Positions 1 to 6,249 of a DNA stretch of 39,258 nt are shown here, one piece after another (position 1 is the first letter of the stretch; every line of letters starts with the position of its first letter). The notes under the pieces are model-generated. The model made no database searches. It saw only the letters and a list, made by a program, of their open reading frames with translations, and had not been told where the DNA came from. The DNA is from a virus: positions 1 to 39,258 of the IMG/VR virus record IMGVR_UViG_3300044640_003010; one strand, written 5' to 3'. Made by a program: the position numbers and the translations under genes.

Positions 1-321
1 CGCGTGATGCTCGATCGGCGGGACCGCAACCCCTTCACCGGGGCGGAATTCCCGGTGCCGGCCATCGCCAATCCGCGCCTGGCGGCCTTCACGCTGCCTT
101 CGCTTTCGGTGGCGGAAGCCCGCGGCCAGCACCGCGCGCTGCTGGCCGCGCTTGGCGCAGCGGGGGATGCGCTTTGGATCGCGGAATTGAATGACACCAT
201 GGCCGAACGCAACCGCCGCGCCATTTGGGGGGCGGTGAATACGCCAGGTGAAGACGCCGCGATTTCGCGCGATAACCTGCCGCTGAGCAGCCGCGCGTTC
301 AGGATTCAAGAACGGCTTTAA
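1..321 (+). CDS. Tail-tip/adsorption protein, C-terminal part (continues from 37395)
   Basis: This is the last 107 codons of the gene that starts at 37395. Position 1 equals position 39132, and the reading frame runs through the circular junction without a stop, giving a 685-residue protein in all. This piece is soluble-looking, with no membrane segment, and ends in a short basic tail. The stop is followed directly by a strong intrinsic terminator (343-374), so this gene closes a tail transcription unit. See the entry at 37395 for domains. An apparent GTG/ATG start at 4-9 is an effect of the cut and not a real start. Confidence 0.9.
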   Translation, partial: RVMLDRRDRNPFTGAEFPVPAIANPRLAAFTLPSLSVAEARGQHRALLAALGAAGDALWIAELNDTMAERNRRAIWGAVNTPGEDAAISRDNLPLSSRAFRIQERL

Positions 322-342
322 GCCAAGCTGATTGGTTGAACC

Positions 343-374
343 AGGCGCCGCCCGGCAGGGTTGGCGCCTTTTTT
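343..374 (+). terminator. Rho-independent terminator after the tail-tip gene
   Basis: A 7-bp perfect stem (AGGCGCC at 343-349, GGCGCCT at 363-369) with a 13-base loop runs into six T residues (369-374). It lies between the stop at 321 and the ribosome binding site of the next gene (AGGAG, 380-384), so it can cut or attenuate transcription between the tail-tip gene and the genes from 391 onward. Confidence 0.85.
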
Positions 375-390
375 GTGTCAGGAGCCTGTG

Positions 391-816
391 ATGGCGGTAT
401 TCAATAAGTTCAACGCCTTTGTCGAACACCTCGCGGAAGGCGTGCATAACCTGCAGTCACACGCGCTGAAGGTTATGCTGACCAATACCGCGCCGGTGGC
501 GACCAATAGCGTCAAGGCGGATTTGACTGAAATTGCGGCCGGCAATGGTTATGCCGCTGGTGGCATTGCGCCCGCCATCACATCATCTGGCCAGACAGGC
601 GGCACCTATAAGCTGGTGTTGGGCGATGTGGTCTTCACCGCCATCGGTGGCAGCATCGGGCCTTTTCGGTATGCGGTGCTCTACAATGACACACCCACAT
701 CGCCCGCTGATCCGCTGATAGGGTGGTGGGATTATGGTTCCGCGCTGACGCTGCCCAATGGGGAAAGCCTGAATTGGGATGCGGACCCGACCAATGGCGT
801 TTTGACATTGCTGTGA
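391..816 (+). CDS. Putative phage structural protein, tail-fibre region (141 aa)
   Basis: The start is ATG 391, preceded by AGGAG six bases upstream; the frame is open further 5' but runs into the terminator, so a longer form is unlikely. The protein starts MAVFNKFNAFVEHLAEG and is rich in Gly, Thr and Ala with alternating hydrophobic residues, as in beta-sandwich virion proteins. The stretch YNDTPTSPADPLIGWWDYGS resembles a motif I associate with small proteins encoded beside tail fibres in many proteobacterial phages. No signal peptide or membrane segment. It is the first gene after the terminator at 343-374. Exact role unknown; an accessory tail or decoration protein is an inference from position and composition. 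Confidence 0.75.
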   Translation: MAVFNKFNAFVEHLAEGVHNLQSHALKVMLTNTAPVATNSVKADLTEIAAGNGYAAGGIAPAITSSGQTGGTYKLVLGDVVFTAIGGSIGPFRYAVLYNDTPTSPADPLIGWWDYGSALTLPNGESLNWDADPTNGVLTLL

Positions 817-832
817 GCAGGGAGTCCTAAAC

Positions 833-1183
833 ATGGCTGATGGTGTAACCCTTCCCGGCAAGGACGAGATTGTCGAGACGCTTCAGCAGCCCAATGGCAA
901 GCACCGCCAGGTGATTGCGCTTGGCGCGGCGGAAAGCGCGGCGCTGATTGCTGCGCTGAAGCAGATTGCCAACCCGATGTCCTTTGATCCAGCGGTCGGT
1001 GCCATGCGGGTTTATATTCCGGCAGGCGCAAACGCTGGTCAGGTAGTCATCGCCTCGGGCACGATCACTTCTGTTCAGGGTCTGACAAACATCACCAATA
1101 TTGGCAACGTGGCCGCAAATAGCCTTGTGCTGGATAACATGATGACCGCCTGGGCTTTGTCTGTGCGCGCGAGGATAACGTGA
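833..1183 (+). CDS. Unknown phage protein, tail-fibre region (116 aa)
   Basis: Starts MADGVTLPGKDEIVETLQQPNGKHRQVIALG. A GGGAG motif (about 819-823) precedes ATG 833. The N-terminal third is charged and probably helical; the rest is a Gly/Ala/Val/Thr-rich beta-type sequence, with repeated short Asn-Ile/Gly steps in TNITNIGN. It ends in GTGA overlap with the next ORF (start GTG 1180), so the two are translationally coupled. I do not recognise the family. The neighbours suggest a minor virion protein attached to the tail tip or fibre. Confidence 0.7.
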   Translation: MADGVTLPGKDEIVETLQQPNGKHRQVIALGAAESAALIAALKQIANPMSFDPAVGAMRVYIPAGANAGQVVIASGTITSVQGLTNITNIGNVAANSLVLDNMMTAWALSVRARIT

Positions 1184-1365
1184 AATACAGTTCCCCCGAA
1201 GGCCAGACCGGCACCGTTGTACCGCAAAACACAGGCCGAGCCCTGATTTATGCCCACCCAGGCGAAACGCGGGACGTGCATCCATGGGATTTTGTTTTCT
1301 ATCCAGATGACGGATCGCTTCCGGTCGTTTTGACAACCCTTGAAGGTTATGAGGCCGTAGAATGA
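1180..1365 (+). CDS. Small coupled phage protein (61 aa)
   Basis: A GTG start at 1180 overlaps the previous stop (GTGA), and the stop at 1363-1365 overlaps the next start (ATGA), so this short frame is held between two coupled genes, which is the main support for it. The sequence (KYSSPEGQTGTVVPQNTGRALIYAHPGETRDVHPWDFVFYPDDG) is soluble, rich in Pro/Gly/Asp, and has no membrane segment or recognisable motif. It could be a small chaperone or cap for its larger neighbour, but nothing in the sequence proves a function. Confidence 0.65.
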   Translation: MKYSSPEGQTGTVVPQNTGRALIYAHPGETRDVHPWDFVFYPDDGSLPVVLTTLEGYEAVE

Positions 1366-3143
1366 CAACGATACTCGATTTCAAAAGCGTCTTGGATCAA
1401 CCGATGTGGCGCCCTGGGGCGCCCGCGATTGGCGCTGCGTCTGCCGGAGTTTCTTTCGCTTACGATCTGAGCAACACCGACGCGGATCGGATGAAAAGCA
1501 TTTTTCTTCTGCGCGGTTCCGGGTTTGATCGGCTGGACCCTGTAACCAATGACTTTGTTCCGTTGACCTCGCCCAACCTGGCCGGGACGTTTGGCGCGGG
1601 ATCAGCCGCCGTTTTCGCGCCATCGCACGGCCCAAGGTCCAAAATTCTGTCAGGCGCGACGGCTTCATTGATTCCGCTTGATGGGCTTTTTAACAACATC
1701 GCCTATTCAACCGCGACCTGGACGCGCAGCGGCGCCGTCGCCACTGTCACCACGGCTGCGGCGCACGGCTTCGCTATCGGGCAGCAGGTGGTGGTTGCGG
1801 TGTCTTCTGATTTAGCGGCGATCCCATTGGGGATGGTGACGCTTGTATCGGTGCCGTCTGGCACAAGCTACACTTTTGCCTGTCCGAACGCAGGCGCGAC
1901 ATCGGGCACGCTGACCATCGGCATTGTGGCCGCTGCAAATGCGCTGGCCAACCGCGGCGATATGCAGGGCTACACCATCCGCGTCATTGACAACGGCGCG
2001 GGCGGCAGCGGTAAGGTGGAAACGCGCAAGATTATCGGCAACACGGGCGGCGTGCAGCCGATTGTGGAGCTATCCTCTCCGCTTAGCTTCACGCCGGTTG
2101 TGGGCTCTTCTTATGAAATCCGGTCAGGTCGGGTGTATATGCTGAACCCCGGCAATGCGACGGCAGGGCAGTGGAAATATTATGATCCAGCGACCAATAC
2201 GGTAAGCGGCAACCTTGGCGTCACCAATCTTGCGGTCGCGAACGATTCCGCGCTTTTCCACATGAGCGAAGATTATGTGCCGCATAATCGAAAGCCAGAC
2301 GAGGGCTTTGTCAACGGCGGCGCGACAGCCAACCTGAAAAATTGCATCCAGGCCACGGCGGCGAGTTCAACTAGCATTACCGGAAGCGGTATGCCTGCCG
2401 GTCTTTTGGCCGACGAATACCGGAATTTCCAGATCAGGATTGTGGAAGATACTGTCAACGTCACTGCCGCAGGCCAGCGGCGCAGGATCACTTCCCACAC
2501 CAGCGGCGCAGCCGGCGTGTTCACGGTGCCTGCCTGGACAGTTACGCCTTCGTCGAGCGCTAAATTCGTGGTTGAGTATGATGACGATAAAATCCTGCTC
2601 TTCACCAACTCCGCTTTCGTTTATACGCACAACATTGCGGGAAACACCTGGGACACCTCCACCTTTGCCGCGCCGGCTGCGGCGAGCGGCACAGGGGTTG
2701 TCGTGGCTGGAAATTTTGGGATTGTGCCGGATGGCCAGAAGGCGGCGCGGCATTCTCATATCTACCGTGTGCGTGGCGGCAACAGCCAAGCGATTGATGT
2801 TTTGGACATTGCGGGCGCTGCAACTGGCGTTTGGCAGCCGGATATTTGGTATGGCGGCAAGGCGCAGACTTTCACGACTGGCACAAGCGGCGCCCATGAC
2901 CCCGTTACAATGGATGGCCGGTTTTTGCATCTGTGTGTGAACGGAACGCAGCGGTTCGTGCGGTTCGACATGAAGAACCGGGTGCTGGAAGCGGGCACAT
3001 TCCTTTCTCTTCCGCCCGGCACTGCGGTCGTGGGCGGAAAATGCGCGATGTCCTTCCTGATTGACGATCCGACGAAGCTTGGCTTTCTGATGAACATTCC
3101 CTCAAGCACCGCGCAGGTTTTCTATCTCGCTATAAGCCGGTAG
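1362..3143 (+). CDS. Large beta-rich tail/adsorption protein (593 aa)
   Basis: ATG 1362 overlaps the upstream stop. The protein is long, Ala/Gly/Thr/Ser-rich, without Cys-rich or membrane segments, and contains recurrent beta-strand-like units with aromatic and Asp/Gly turns (for example WKYYDPATNTVSGNL and IWYGGKAQTFTTG). These look like blades of a propeller or repeats of a fibre shaft. A conserved-looking segment near residues 115-190 (AHGFAIGQQVVVAV...SGTSYTFAC) resembles the small Ig-like insertions found in phage tip proteins. It sits between coupled small structural genes and the repeat protein at 3167. I infer a virion protein of the tail tip; the precise role is unknown. Confidence 0.75.
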   Translation: MTTILDFKSVLDQPMWRPGAPAIGAASAGVSFAYDLSNTDADRMKSIFLLRGSGFDRLDPVTNDFVPLTSPNLAGTFGAGSAAVFAPSHGPRSKILSGATASLIPLDGLFNNIAYSTATWTRSGAVATVTTAAAHGFAIGQQVVVAVSSDLAAIPLGMVTLVSVPSGTSYTFACPNAGATSGTLTIGIVAAANALANRGDMQGYTIRVIDNGAGGSGKVETRKIIGNTGGVQPIVELSSPLSFTPVVGSSYEIRSGRVYMLNPGNATAGQWKYYDPATNTVSGNLGVTNLAVANDSALFHMSEDYVPHNRKPDEGFVNGGATANLKNCIQATAASSTSITGSGMPAGLLADEYRNFQIRIVEDTVNVTAAGQRRRITSHTSGAAGVFTVPAWTVTPSSSAKFVVEYDDDKILLFTNSAFVYTHNIAGNTWDTSTFAAPAAASGTGVVVAGNFGIVPDGQKAARHSHIYRVRGGNSQAIDVLDIAGAATGVWQPDIWYGGKAQTFTTGTSGAHDPVTMDGRFLHLCVNGTQRFVRFDMKNRVLEAGTFLSLPPGTAVVGGKCAMSFLIDDPTKLGFLMNIPSSTAQVFYLAISR

Positions 3144-3166
3144 CGCCGCCCAGGGGGGCGTAAGCC

Positions 3167-4048
3167 ATGCTGATACTGCTGCTCAATCAGCCCGCAGCGG
3201 GTGGCGGCAACTATAACCTGACGGCTGATGCCGGCGCTTTTGCGTCGTCTGGGCAGGATGTGGCGCTGCTGGCCGCCCGGCGGCTGGTGGCTGATGCTGG
3301 CGCATTTACAGCAACCGGGCAGGATGTTGCCTTATCAGCGCAGCGGCGCCTGGTGGTGGAAGCGTCGGCCTTCGTTCTGGCTGGGCAAGATGTGGCGCTT
3401 GCATTGGCGCGGCGCTTAGCGGCTGATGCGGGCGCCTTTGACCTGGCCGGGCAGGATGCCGCGCTGCTGGCCGTGCGGCGGCTGGTAGCCGATGCTGGCA
3501 CGTTTAGCTTGGTGGGTCAGGATTTTGGCCTTCCTGATTTGCCGCTTCTATCGCCAAGCTTACCGCCTGATGGCCGCGTGCTGGCTGTAACAACGGAAGG
3601 CCGTTTGGTGCTTCTGCAAGTCCTTCCGCGTGAAATGGTGGGCAGAACCGCTGGCCGCCTGGTGCTGCTGGAAGCGCTGCCGCCTGGTGTTGGTGCGGTC
3701 CGCTGGCCGAATCATTCGCATCCCCGCCGCGTTCTGAAGAAAGGTGAAGCCATGTCCCTGCCCATGCCGCGCTTCGCGGATGATAAGGATCCATCTGACG
3801 TGACAGATTGGGCAATTGATTTTGCCGCGGAGCTTGCCCTTTCTTCCCCCGCTGACACCATCGCAGCTGCGGTGTGGACTGTGCCGGCGGGGCTGACCGC
3901 CGGGGCGCAGGAAATCATCGGTTCGAAGGCTTCCACCTTTCTGTCTGGCGGTGCGGCCGGCACGGATTACGTGCTGACCTGCCGCATCACCACCACGGGC
4001 GGGCGCACCATTGAACGCTCCGCCCGGCTATTTGTGCGGGAGCGCTGA
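3167..4048 (+). CDS. Repeat protein joined to a fibre-tail adaptor-like domain (293 aa)
   Basis: Residues about 18-127 are five tandem 22-residue repeats with the core DAGAF-xxxGQDVAL-xxxRR, so the protein probably makes an elongated rod or solenoid. Residues about 196-293 (DKDPSDVTDWAIDFAAEL...DTIAAAVWTVPAGL...SGGAAGTDYVLTCRITTTGGRTIERS) match the pattern of small phage proteins thought to link fibres to tails. In many phages this C-terminal part is a separate gene, and here an in-frame ATG at 3752 has its own AAGGTGA ribosome site, so a short 98-residue product may also be made. The ORF start at 3167 has only a weak G-rich site. Function is inferred from the C-terminal resemblance. Confidence 0.7.
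   Translation: MLILLLNQPAAGGGNYNLTADAGAFASSGQDVALLAARRLVADAGAFTATGQDVALSAQRRLVVEASAFVLAGQDVALALARRLAADAGAFDLAGQDAALLAVRRLVADAGTFSLVGQDFGLPDLPLLSPSLPPDGRVLAVTTEGRLVLLQVLPREMVGRTAGRLVLLEALPPGVGAVRWPNHSHPRRVLKKGEAMSLPMPRFADDKDPSDVTDWAIDFAAELALSSPADTIAAAVWTVPAGLTAGAQEIIGSKASTFLSGGAAGTDYVLTCRITTTGGRTIERSARLFVRER
3218..3547 (+). repeat. Five tandem 66-bp coding repeats
   Basis: Units begin near 3218, 3284, 3350, 3416 and 3482, the last one degenerate after GQDFGL. Each encodes 22 residues with conserved A-D/E-A-x-A/T-F, G-Q-D and a terminal R-R pair. The nucleotide copies have diverged at many third positions while the protein pattern is kept, which points to selection on the protein and not to a recent slippage event. 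Confidence 0.85.
3741..3754 (+). promoter_or_regulatory. Internal ribosome binding site and in-frame ATG
   Basis: AAGGTGA (3741-3747) stands four bases before ATG 3752, in the frame of the 293-residue ORF and just at the junction between the repeat part and the adaptor-like domain. Translation from here would give a 98-residue protein ending at 4048. Confidence 0.45.
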
Positions 4049-4050
4049 TC

Positions 4051-4296
4051 ATGGTTGCGCCGGAAAGCAGCCTGGGCGCCAGGCTGAATGATGTGGAACG
4101 CCGCCAGGCCGTGCATGAAGCGGTGTGCGAAGAACGCTACAAGGGAATCAATGACGGCATTTCGAATATCAGAATTGAACTGGCGCAGCGTGGCGTGAAG
4201 ATGGAAAGCCTGATCCGCGCCTGGGCGATTGTGATCGCCGCCATCGTCGCGGCGTTTCAAATGGCGTTGTCCTTCGTGAAATTCTCCTGGCACTGA
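4051..4296 (+). CDS. Small membrane protein with coiled coil, holin-associated (81 aa)
   Basis: Residues about 5-52 are charged and heptad-like (LGARLNDVERRQAVHEAVCEERYKG...NIRIELAQRG), followed by one hydrophobic segment at about 58-78 (AWAIVIAAIVAAFQMALSF) and a two- or three-residue tail. This layout, coiled coil plus a C-terminal membrane helix, is that of XhlA/haemolysin-type phage proteins found beside holins. GGGAG precedes the ATG, which follows the stop of the upstream gene by two bases. It heads the lysis cassette, so a part in membrane disruption or holin timing is likely but unproven. Confidence 0.7.
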   Translation: MVAPESSLGARLNDVERRQAVHEAVCEERYKGINDGISNIRIELAQRGVKMESLIRAWAIVIAAIVAAFQMALSFVKFSWH

Positions 4297-4505
4297 TGGA
4301 ACCCTGGCAGGAAAGCCGCGATGCCATTGTGCGCGCGGGTATCACCGCCATGGCGCAGACGGGTGGCGGGTTGGATTTTCTGGCCATGCAGGCGGCGCTT
4401 GAAGCCGCCTTCAAGGAAGCGGCGCGCCAGCGGCTGGAAGAAGCGGGTGCTGATAGCGCCTGGTTTGTGATGTCCCGCCATCGCAGCCGCATGGAAGCGC
4501 CATAA
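4296..4505 (+). CDS. Unknown small protein in the lysis cassette (69 aa)
   Basis: ATG 4296 overlaps the previous stop (TGATG), so it is coupled to the membrane protein gene. The sequence MEPWQESRDAIVRAGITAMAQTGGGLDFLAMQAALEAAFKEAARQRLEEAG is amphipathic and helical, with no membrane helix and no motif I recognise. It may be a cytoplasmic partner of the neighbouring membrane proteins, but there is no direct evidence. Confidence 0.6.
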   Translation: MEPWQESRDAIVRAGITAMAQTGGGLDFLAMQAALEAAFKEAARQRLEEAGADSAWFVMSRHRSRMEAP

Positions 4506-4507
4506 CC

Positions 4508-4521
4508 GCGCCGATCGGCGC
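4508..4521. repeat. 14-bp perfect palindrome before the holin-like gene
   Basis: GCGCCGATCGGCGC can fold into a 5-bp stem with a GATC loop in the gap between stop 4505 and ATG 4555. It has no T-run, so it is not a classic terminator; it may be an mRNA processing or attenuation element, or chance in GC-rich DNA. Confidence 0.35.
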
Positions 4522-4554
4522 CTTGCTGACAATTTGGATGAAAGGGAAATCGCG

Positions 4555-4734
4555 ATGAAAGCGATTGAGTATTTGCGCGCGCGCCTGGCTGAGCCCGGCA
4601 CCATGCGCAGCCTGATCTGGGTGTGCCTTTCCGTGGCTGGCCTGGACACAGGGGATACGGCGGTGACGCATATCGCGCTGTCATGCGGGGTGTTGCTGGG
4701 TCTGGCTTCGGCGTTGTTGCCGGAACGGAAGTGA
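4555..4734 (+). CDS. Putative holin (59 aa, two membrane segments)
   Basis: ATG 4555 is chosen over the upstream TTG 4534 because AAAGGGA (4541-4547) lies at the right distance. The N-terminus (MKAIEYLRARLAEPGTMRSL) is the pattern seen in many short phage holin-like proteins. Two hydrophobic stretches follow: about residues 19-31 (SLIWVCLSVAGLD) and 38-54 (VTHIALSCGVLLGLASALL). The end is charged (PERK). It stands immediately before the spanin and endolysin genes, and the endolysin has no signal peptide and therefore needs a holin. The assignment rests on topology, size and context. Confidence 0.7.
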   Translation: MKAIEYLRARLAEPGTMRSLIWVCLSVAGLDTGDTAVTHIALSCGVLLGLASALLPERK

Positions 4735-5063
4735 TCGCCTTCCTGCTTTCCCCCATCGGCCGCTGGGCTGCCGTGGCTGGGGTGCTGGCCGCGCTTTCCG
4801 GCTGGGCCTGGCTGGAACGCGCCGGGCGGCAGGCTGCCAATGCCCGCGCGGACGCCGCCGAAGCCCAGGCCGAAGCCAAGGCCCGCGCCATTACCGCGCT
4901 GGAAGCGCAGGCGGCTGAAGCCGCTGCCCAGGCCGCGCGAATCGAACCAATCCGAAGGGTGATCTATGCCGCACCGAAAACGACTGCCTGCGCTGATAGC
5001 CCTGCTATTCGCGCCGTTCTGGACGGGCTGCGCCAAGGCGCCGGCGGTGACCGTGCCCGATAG
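4731..5063 (+). CDS. i-spanin (Rz-like), 110 aa
   Basis: A GTG start at 4731 overlaps the holin stop (GTGA); the longer open frame upstream lies in the holin gene and is not used. The protein has an N-terminal membrane anchor (IAFLLSPIGRWAAVAGVLAALSGWAWLE), a long Ala/Glu/Arg-rich periplasmic coiled coil, and a C-terminal end ACADSPAIRAVLDGLR of the sort common in Rz proteins. In Gram-negative phages the i-spanin spans the periplasm and joins the outer-membrane o-spanin to fuse both membranes in the last step of lysis. The Rz1-like gene lies inside its 3' end in another frame, the classical arrangement. Confidence 0.85.
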   Translation: MIAFLLSPIGRWAAVAGVLAALSGWAWLERAGRQAANARADAAEAQAEAKARAITALEAQAAEAAAQAARIEPIRRVIYAAPKTTACADSPAIRAVLDGLRQGAGGDRAR

Positions 5064-5205
5064 CCTGCTGGTGTGCCGGGATGAACCGCGCCTGGCCGGC
5101 CAGGTGAATGATCCGCTGCTGGGCGAATTTATTATAGACCTGGTGGAAGCCGGGGCGGATTGCCGCGGTAAGCTGCGCGCCGTGCGCGGCCTGGTGCGGC
5201 CATGA
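4966..5205 (+). CDS. o-spanin (Rz1-like) lipoprotein, 79 aa
   Basis: Starts MPHRKRLPALIALLFAPFWTGCAK: a short basic region, a hydrophobic core and a Cys in a lipobox-like context, which is a type II signal peptide. The mature part is small and hydrophilic. The first 98 bases overlap the Rz-like gene in a different frame. Lipid attachment to the Cys would anchor it in the outer membrane to pair with the i-spanin. The mature region has two further Cys (VCRDEP and DCRGK). Its stop region overlaps the endolysin start (ATG 5202). Confidence 0.85.
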   Translation: MPHRKRLPALIALLFAPFWTGCAKAPAVTVPDSLLVCRDEPRLAGQVNDPLLGEFIIDLVEAGADCRGKLRAVRGLVRP

Positions 5206-5972
5206 ATTGGTGGCCCTTTGGCCGGAAGGCTGGTGAAAATTCACCGGCGCCCGTGTTGCCGCAGATCCAGCCATCCAGCGCAGCCCCGGTGCCTGCCAGT
5301 GAATATTCACCGCCGCCGAAGCCGCTCGCCCCCCTGCTTTCGCGTGGTTTCGTGGCTGAGGTTTTCCCGCGCGCGGATGCCGCCGCCTATGCCGGGGCGC
5401 TTTCGGCTGCCATGGCGGCGTATCACATCACCAGCCGCTTCCGCATTGCGCATTTCCTGGCGCAGATCGGGCATGAAAGCGGCGGCCTGACGCGCCTGGT
5501 TGAAGACCTGACCTATTCCACCCCGGGGCGCATCTGCGCCACCTGGCCCAAGCGCTTCCCGTTGGAGGCTGATGCGCAGCCCTTCGTGCGGCAGCCGCAG
5601 GCGCTGGCAAATCGGGTGTATGGCGGGCGCATGGGCAATGTGTTCCCGAATGACGGCTGGCGCTTCCGGGGCCATGGGCTGATCCAGGTAACGGGCCGCG
5701 AAAATCATGAGCGCATGGCCCATGCCCTTGGCTGGGGTGAAGCTGAAGACGCGCCCGCGCGCCTGGCCACGCCGTCCGGCGCGGCGCTGGGCAGCGCCTG
5801 GTGGTGGGCCGATGCCGGGCTGAATGAAGTGGCGGATCAGGGCGGGGGCGTGATGGTGGAAGCCGTCACGCGGCGCGTGAATGGCGGTTTGCATGGCCTT
5901 GCTGAGCGCCGCGCGCTGTTCGCGCGGGTGCTGAATGCGATGGATGTTTGGAAGGTGGGTTTTCCGGCATAA
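5202..5972 (+). CDS. Endolysin, glycoside hydrolase family 19 type (256 aa)
   Basis: Residues 1-50 form a Pro/Ala-rich N-terminal extension starting MNWWPFGRKAGE, without a signal peptide. The catalytic domain runs from about 50 to 250: AHFLAQIGHESGG has the glutamate of the GH19 general acid (E92), followed by YGGRMGN and FRGHGLIQVTGRENH (about 165-180), which are typical of phage chitinase-like muramidases. It cuts peptidoglycan glycan strands during lysis. ATG 5202 overlaps the Rz1-like stop. Lack of export signal means release needs the holin-like gene at 4555. Its last codons overlap one of the direct repeats of the attP region (5964-5980). Confidence 0.9.
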   Translation: MNWWPFGRKAGENSPAPVLPQIQPSSAAPVPASEYSPPPKPLAPLLSRGFVAEVFPRADAAAYAGALSAAMAAYHITSRFRIAHFLAQIGHESGGLTRLVEDLTYSTPGRICATWPKRFPLEADAQPFVRQPQALANRVYGGRMGNVFPNDGWRFRGHGLIQVTGRENHERMAHALGWGEAEDAPARLATPSGAALGSAWWWADAGLNEVADQGGGVMVEAVTRRVNGGLHGLAERRALFARVLNAMDVWKVGFPA

Positions 5973-6034
5973 TCTCGGCAAGGCTTGTCGGGTAGCTTCT
6001 TAAGTGATTGAAATATCGTGATAAATTACGCAAA

Positions 6035-6093
6035 CCCCCGGCACTCATAATGCCGGGGTCAGCGGTTCAAGTCCGCTCGCCGCTACCATTTTT
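6035..6093 (+). other. attP core: 3' part of a CAU-anticodon tRNA gene
   Basis: The sequence reads as the 3' two-thirds of a tRNA. Anticodon stem CGGCA (6039-6043), loop CTCATAA with anticodon CAT (6046-6048), stem TGCCG (6051-6055); variable loop; T arm AGCGG-TTCAAGT-CCGCT (6061-6077); acceptor 3' strand CGCCGCT (6078-6084), discriminator A and encoded CCA (6086-6088), then TTTTT. The D arm and 5' acceptor strand (AGCGGCG expected) are absent upstream. Phages that integrate in a tRNA gene carry this 3' part so the host gene is rebuilt. The host tRNA is most likely tRNA-Met, though tRNA-Ile(CAU) cannot be excluded. Confidence 0.9.
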
Positions 6094-6119
6094 CCCTTAG
6101 AATATAACAGGATTTTGCA

Positions 6120-6148
6120 AAATGGCCCCGAAATACAAAGGGCCATTT
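6120..6148. repeat. 9-bp inverted repeat in the attP region
   Basis: AAATGGCCC (6120-6128) and GGGCCATTT (6140-6148) are exact complements around an 11-base centre. It may be a binding site for integrase or an accessory factor, or a stem-loop in the 3' end of the leftward transcript. Confidence 0.5.
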
Positions 6149-6220
6149 GAGGCCAGTTTTGCCCGGTTTTTGCCTGTTTTGGCCATCTCAACCCGGCAAA
6201 ATCTCGGCAGTGATTCGGCA

Positions 6221-6246
6221 GCATTTTCCTGACATCGGGAAAATGC
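6221..6246 (-). repeat. 9-bp inverted repeat just after the integrase stop
   Basis: GCATTTTCC (6221-6229) pairs with GGAAAATGC (6238-6246) across 8 bases. It starts four bases beyond the integrase stop on the minus strand. There is no following T-run on that strand, so it is more likely an mRNA-stabilising stem or a retroregulation-type element than a strong terminator. Confidence 0.5.
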
Positions 6247-6249
6247 TCC

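Larger units (their letters stand above)
5964..6209. other. attP region with direct-repeat arms
   Basis: A 17-bp repeat, CCGGCATAATCTCGGCA at 5964-5980 and CCGGCAAAATCTCGGCA at 6193-6209 (16 of 17 identical), brackets the tRNA-derived core at 6035-6093. A further GATTCGGCA follows at 6212. Between core and right arm there are three TTTTGCC/TTTTGGCC steps (about 6156-6184). This layout, a core between two sets of short direct repeats beside an integrase gene, is that of a lambda-type attP with arm-binding sites. Binding by this integrase is an inference. Confidence 0.7.

Noticed and set aside
827-1384. 185-residue minus-strand ORF across the small tail-region genes
   Set aside because: Overlaps three coupled plus-strand genes and has no initiation signal; typical GC-rich antisense shadow.
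3218-3547. CRISPR-like array (66-bp period)
   Set aside because: Units are fully coding in one frame, adjacent without spacers, and diverged at third positions; this is a protein repeat.
4508-4521. Terminator in the lysis cassette
   Set aside because: A palindrome without a T-run; kept only as a repeat.
6035-6093. Functional tRNA gene
   Set aside because: The D arm and 5' acceptor strand are missing; this is the phage copy of a host tRNA 3' end at attP.
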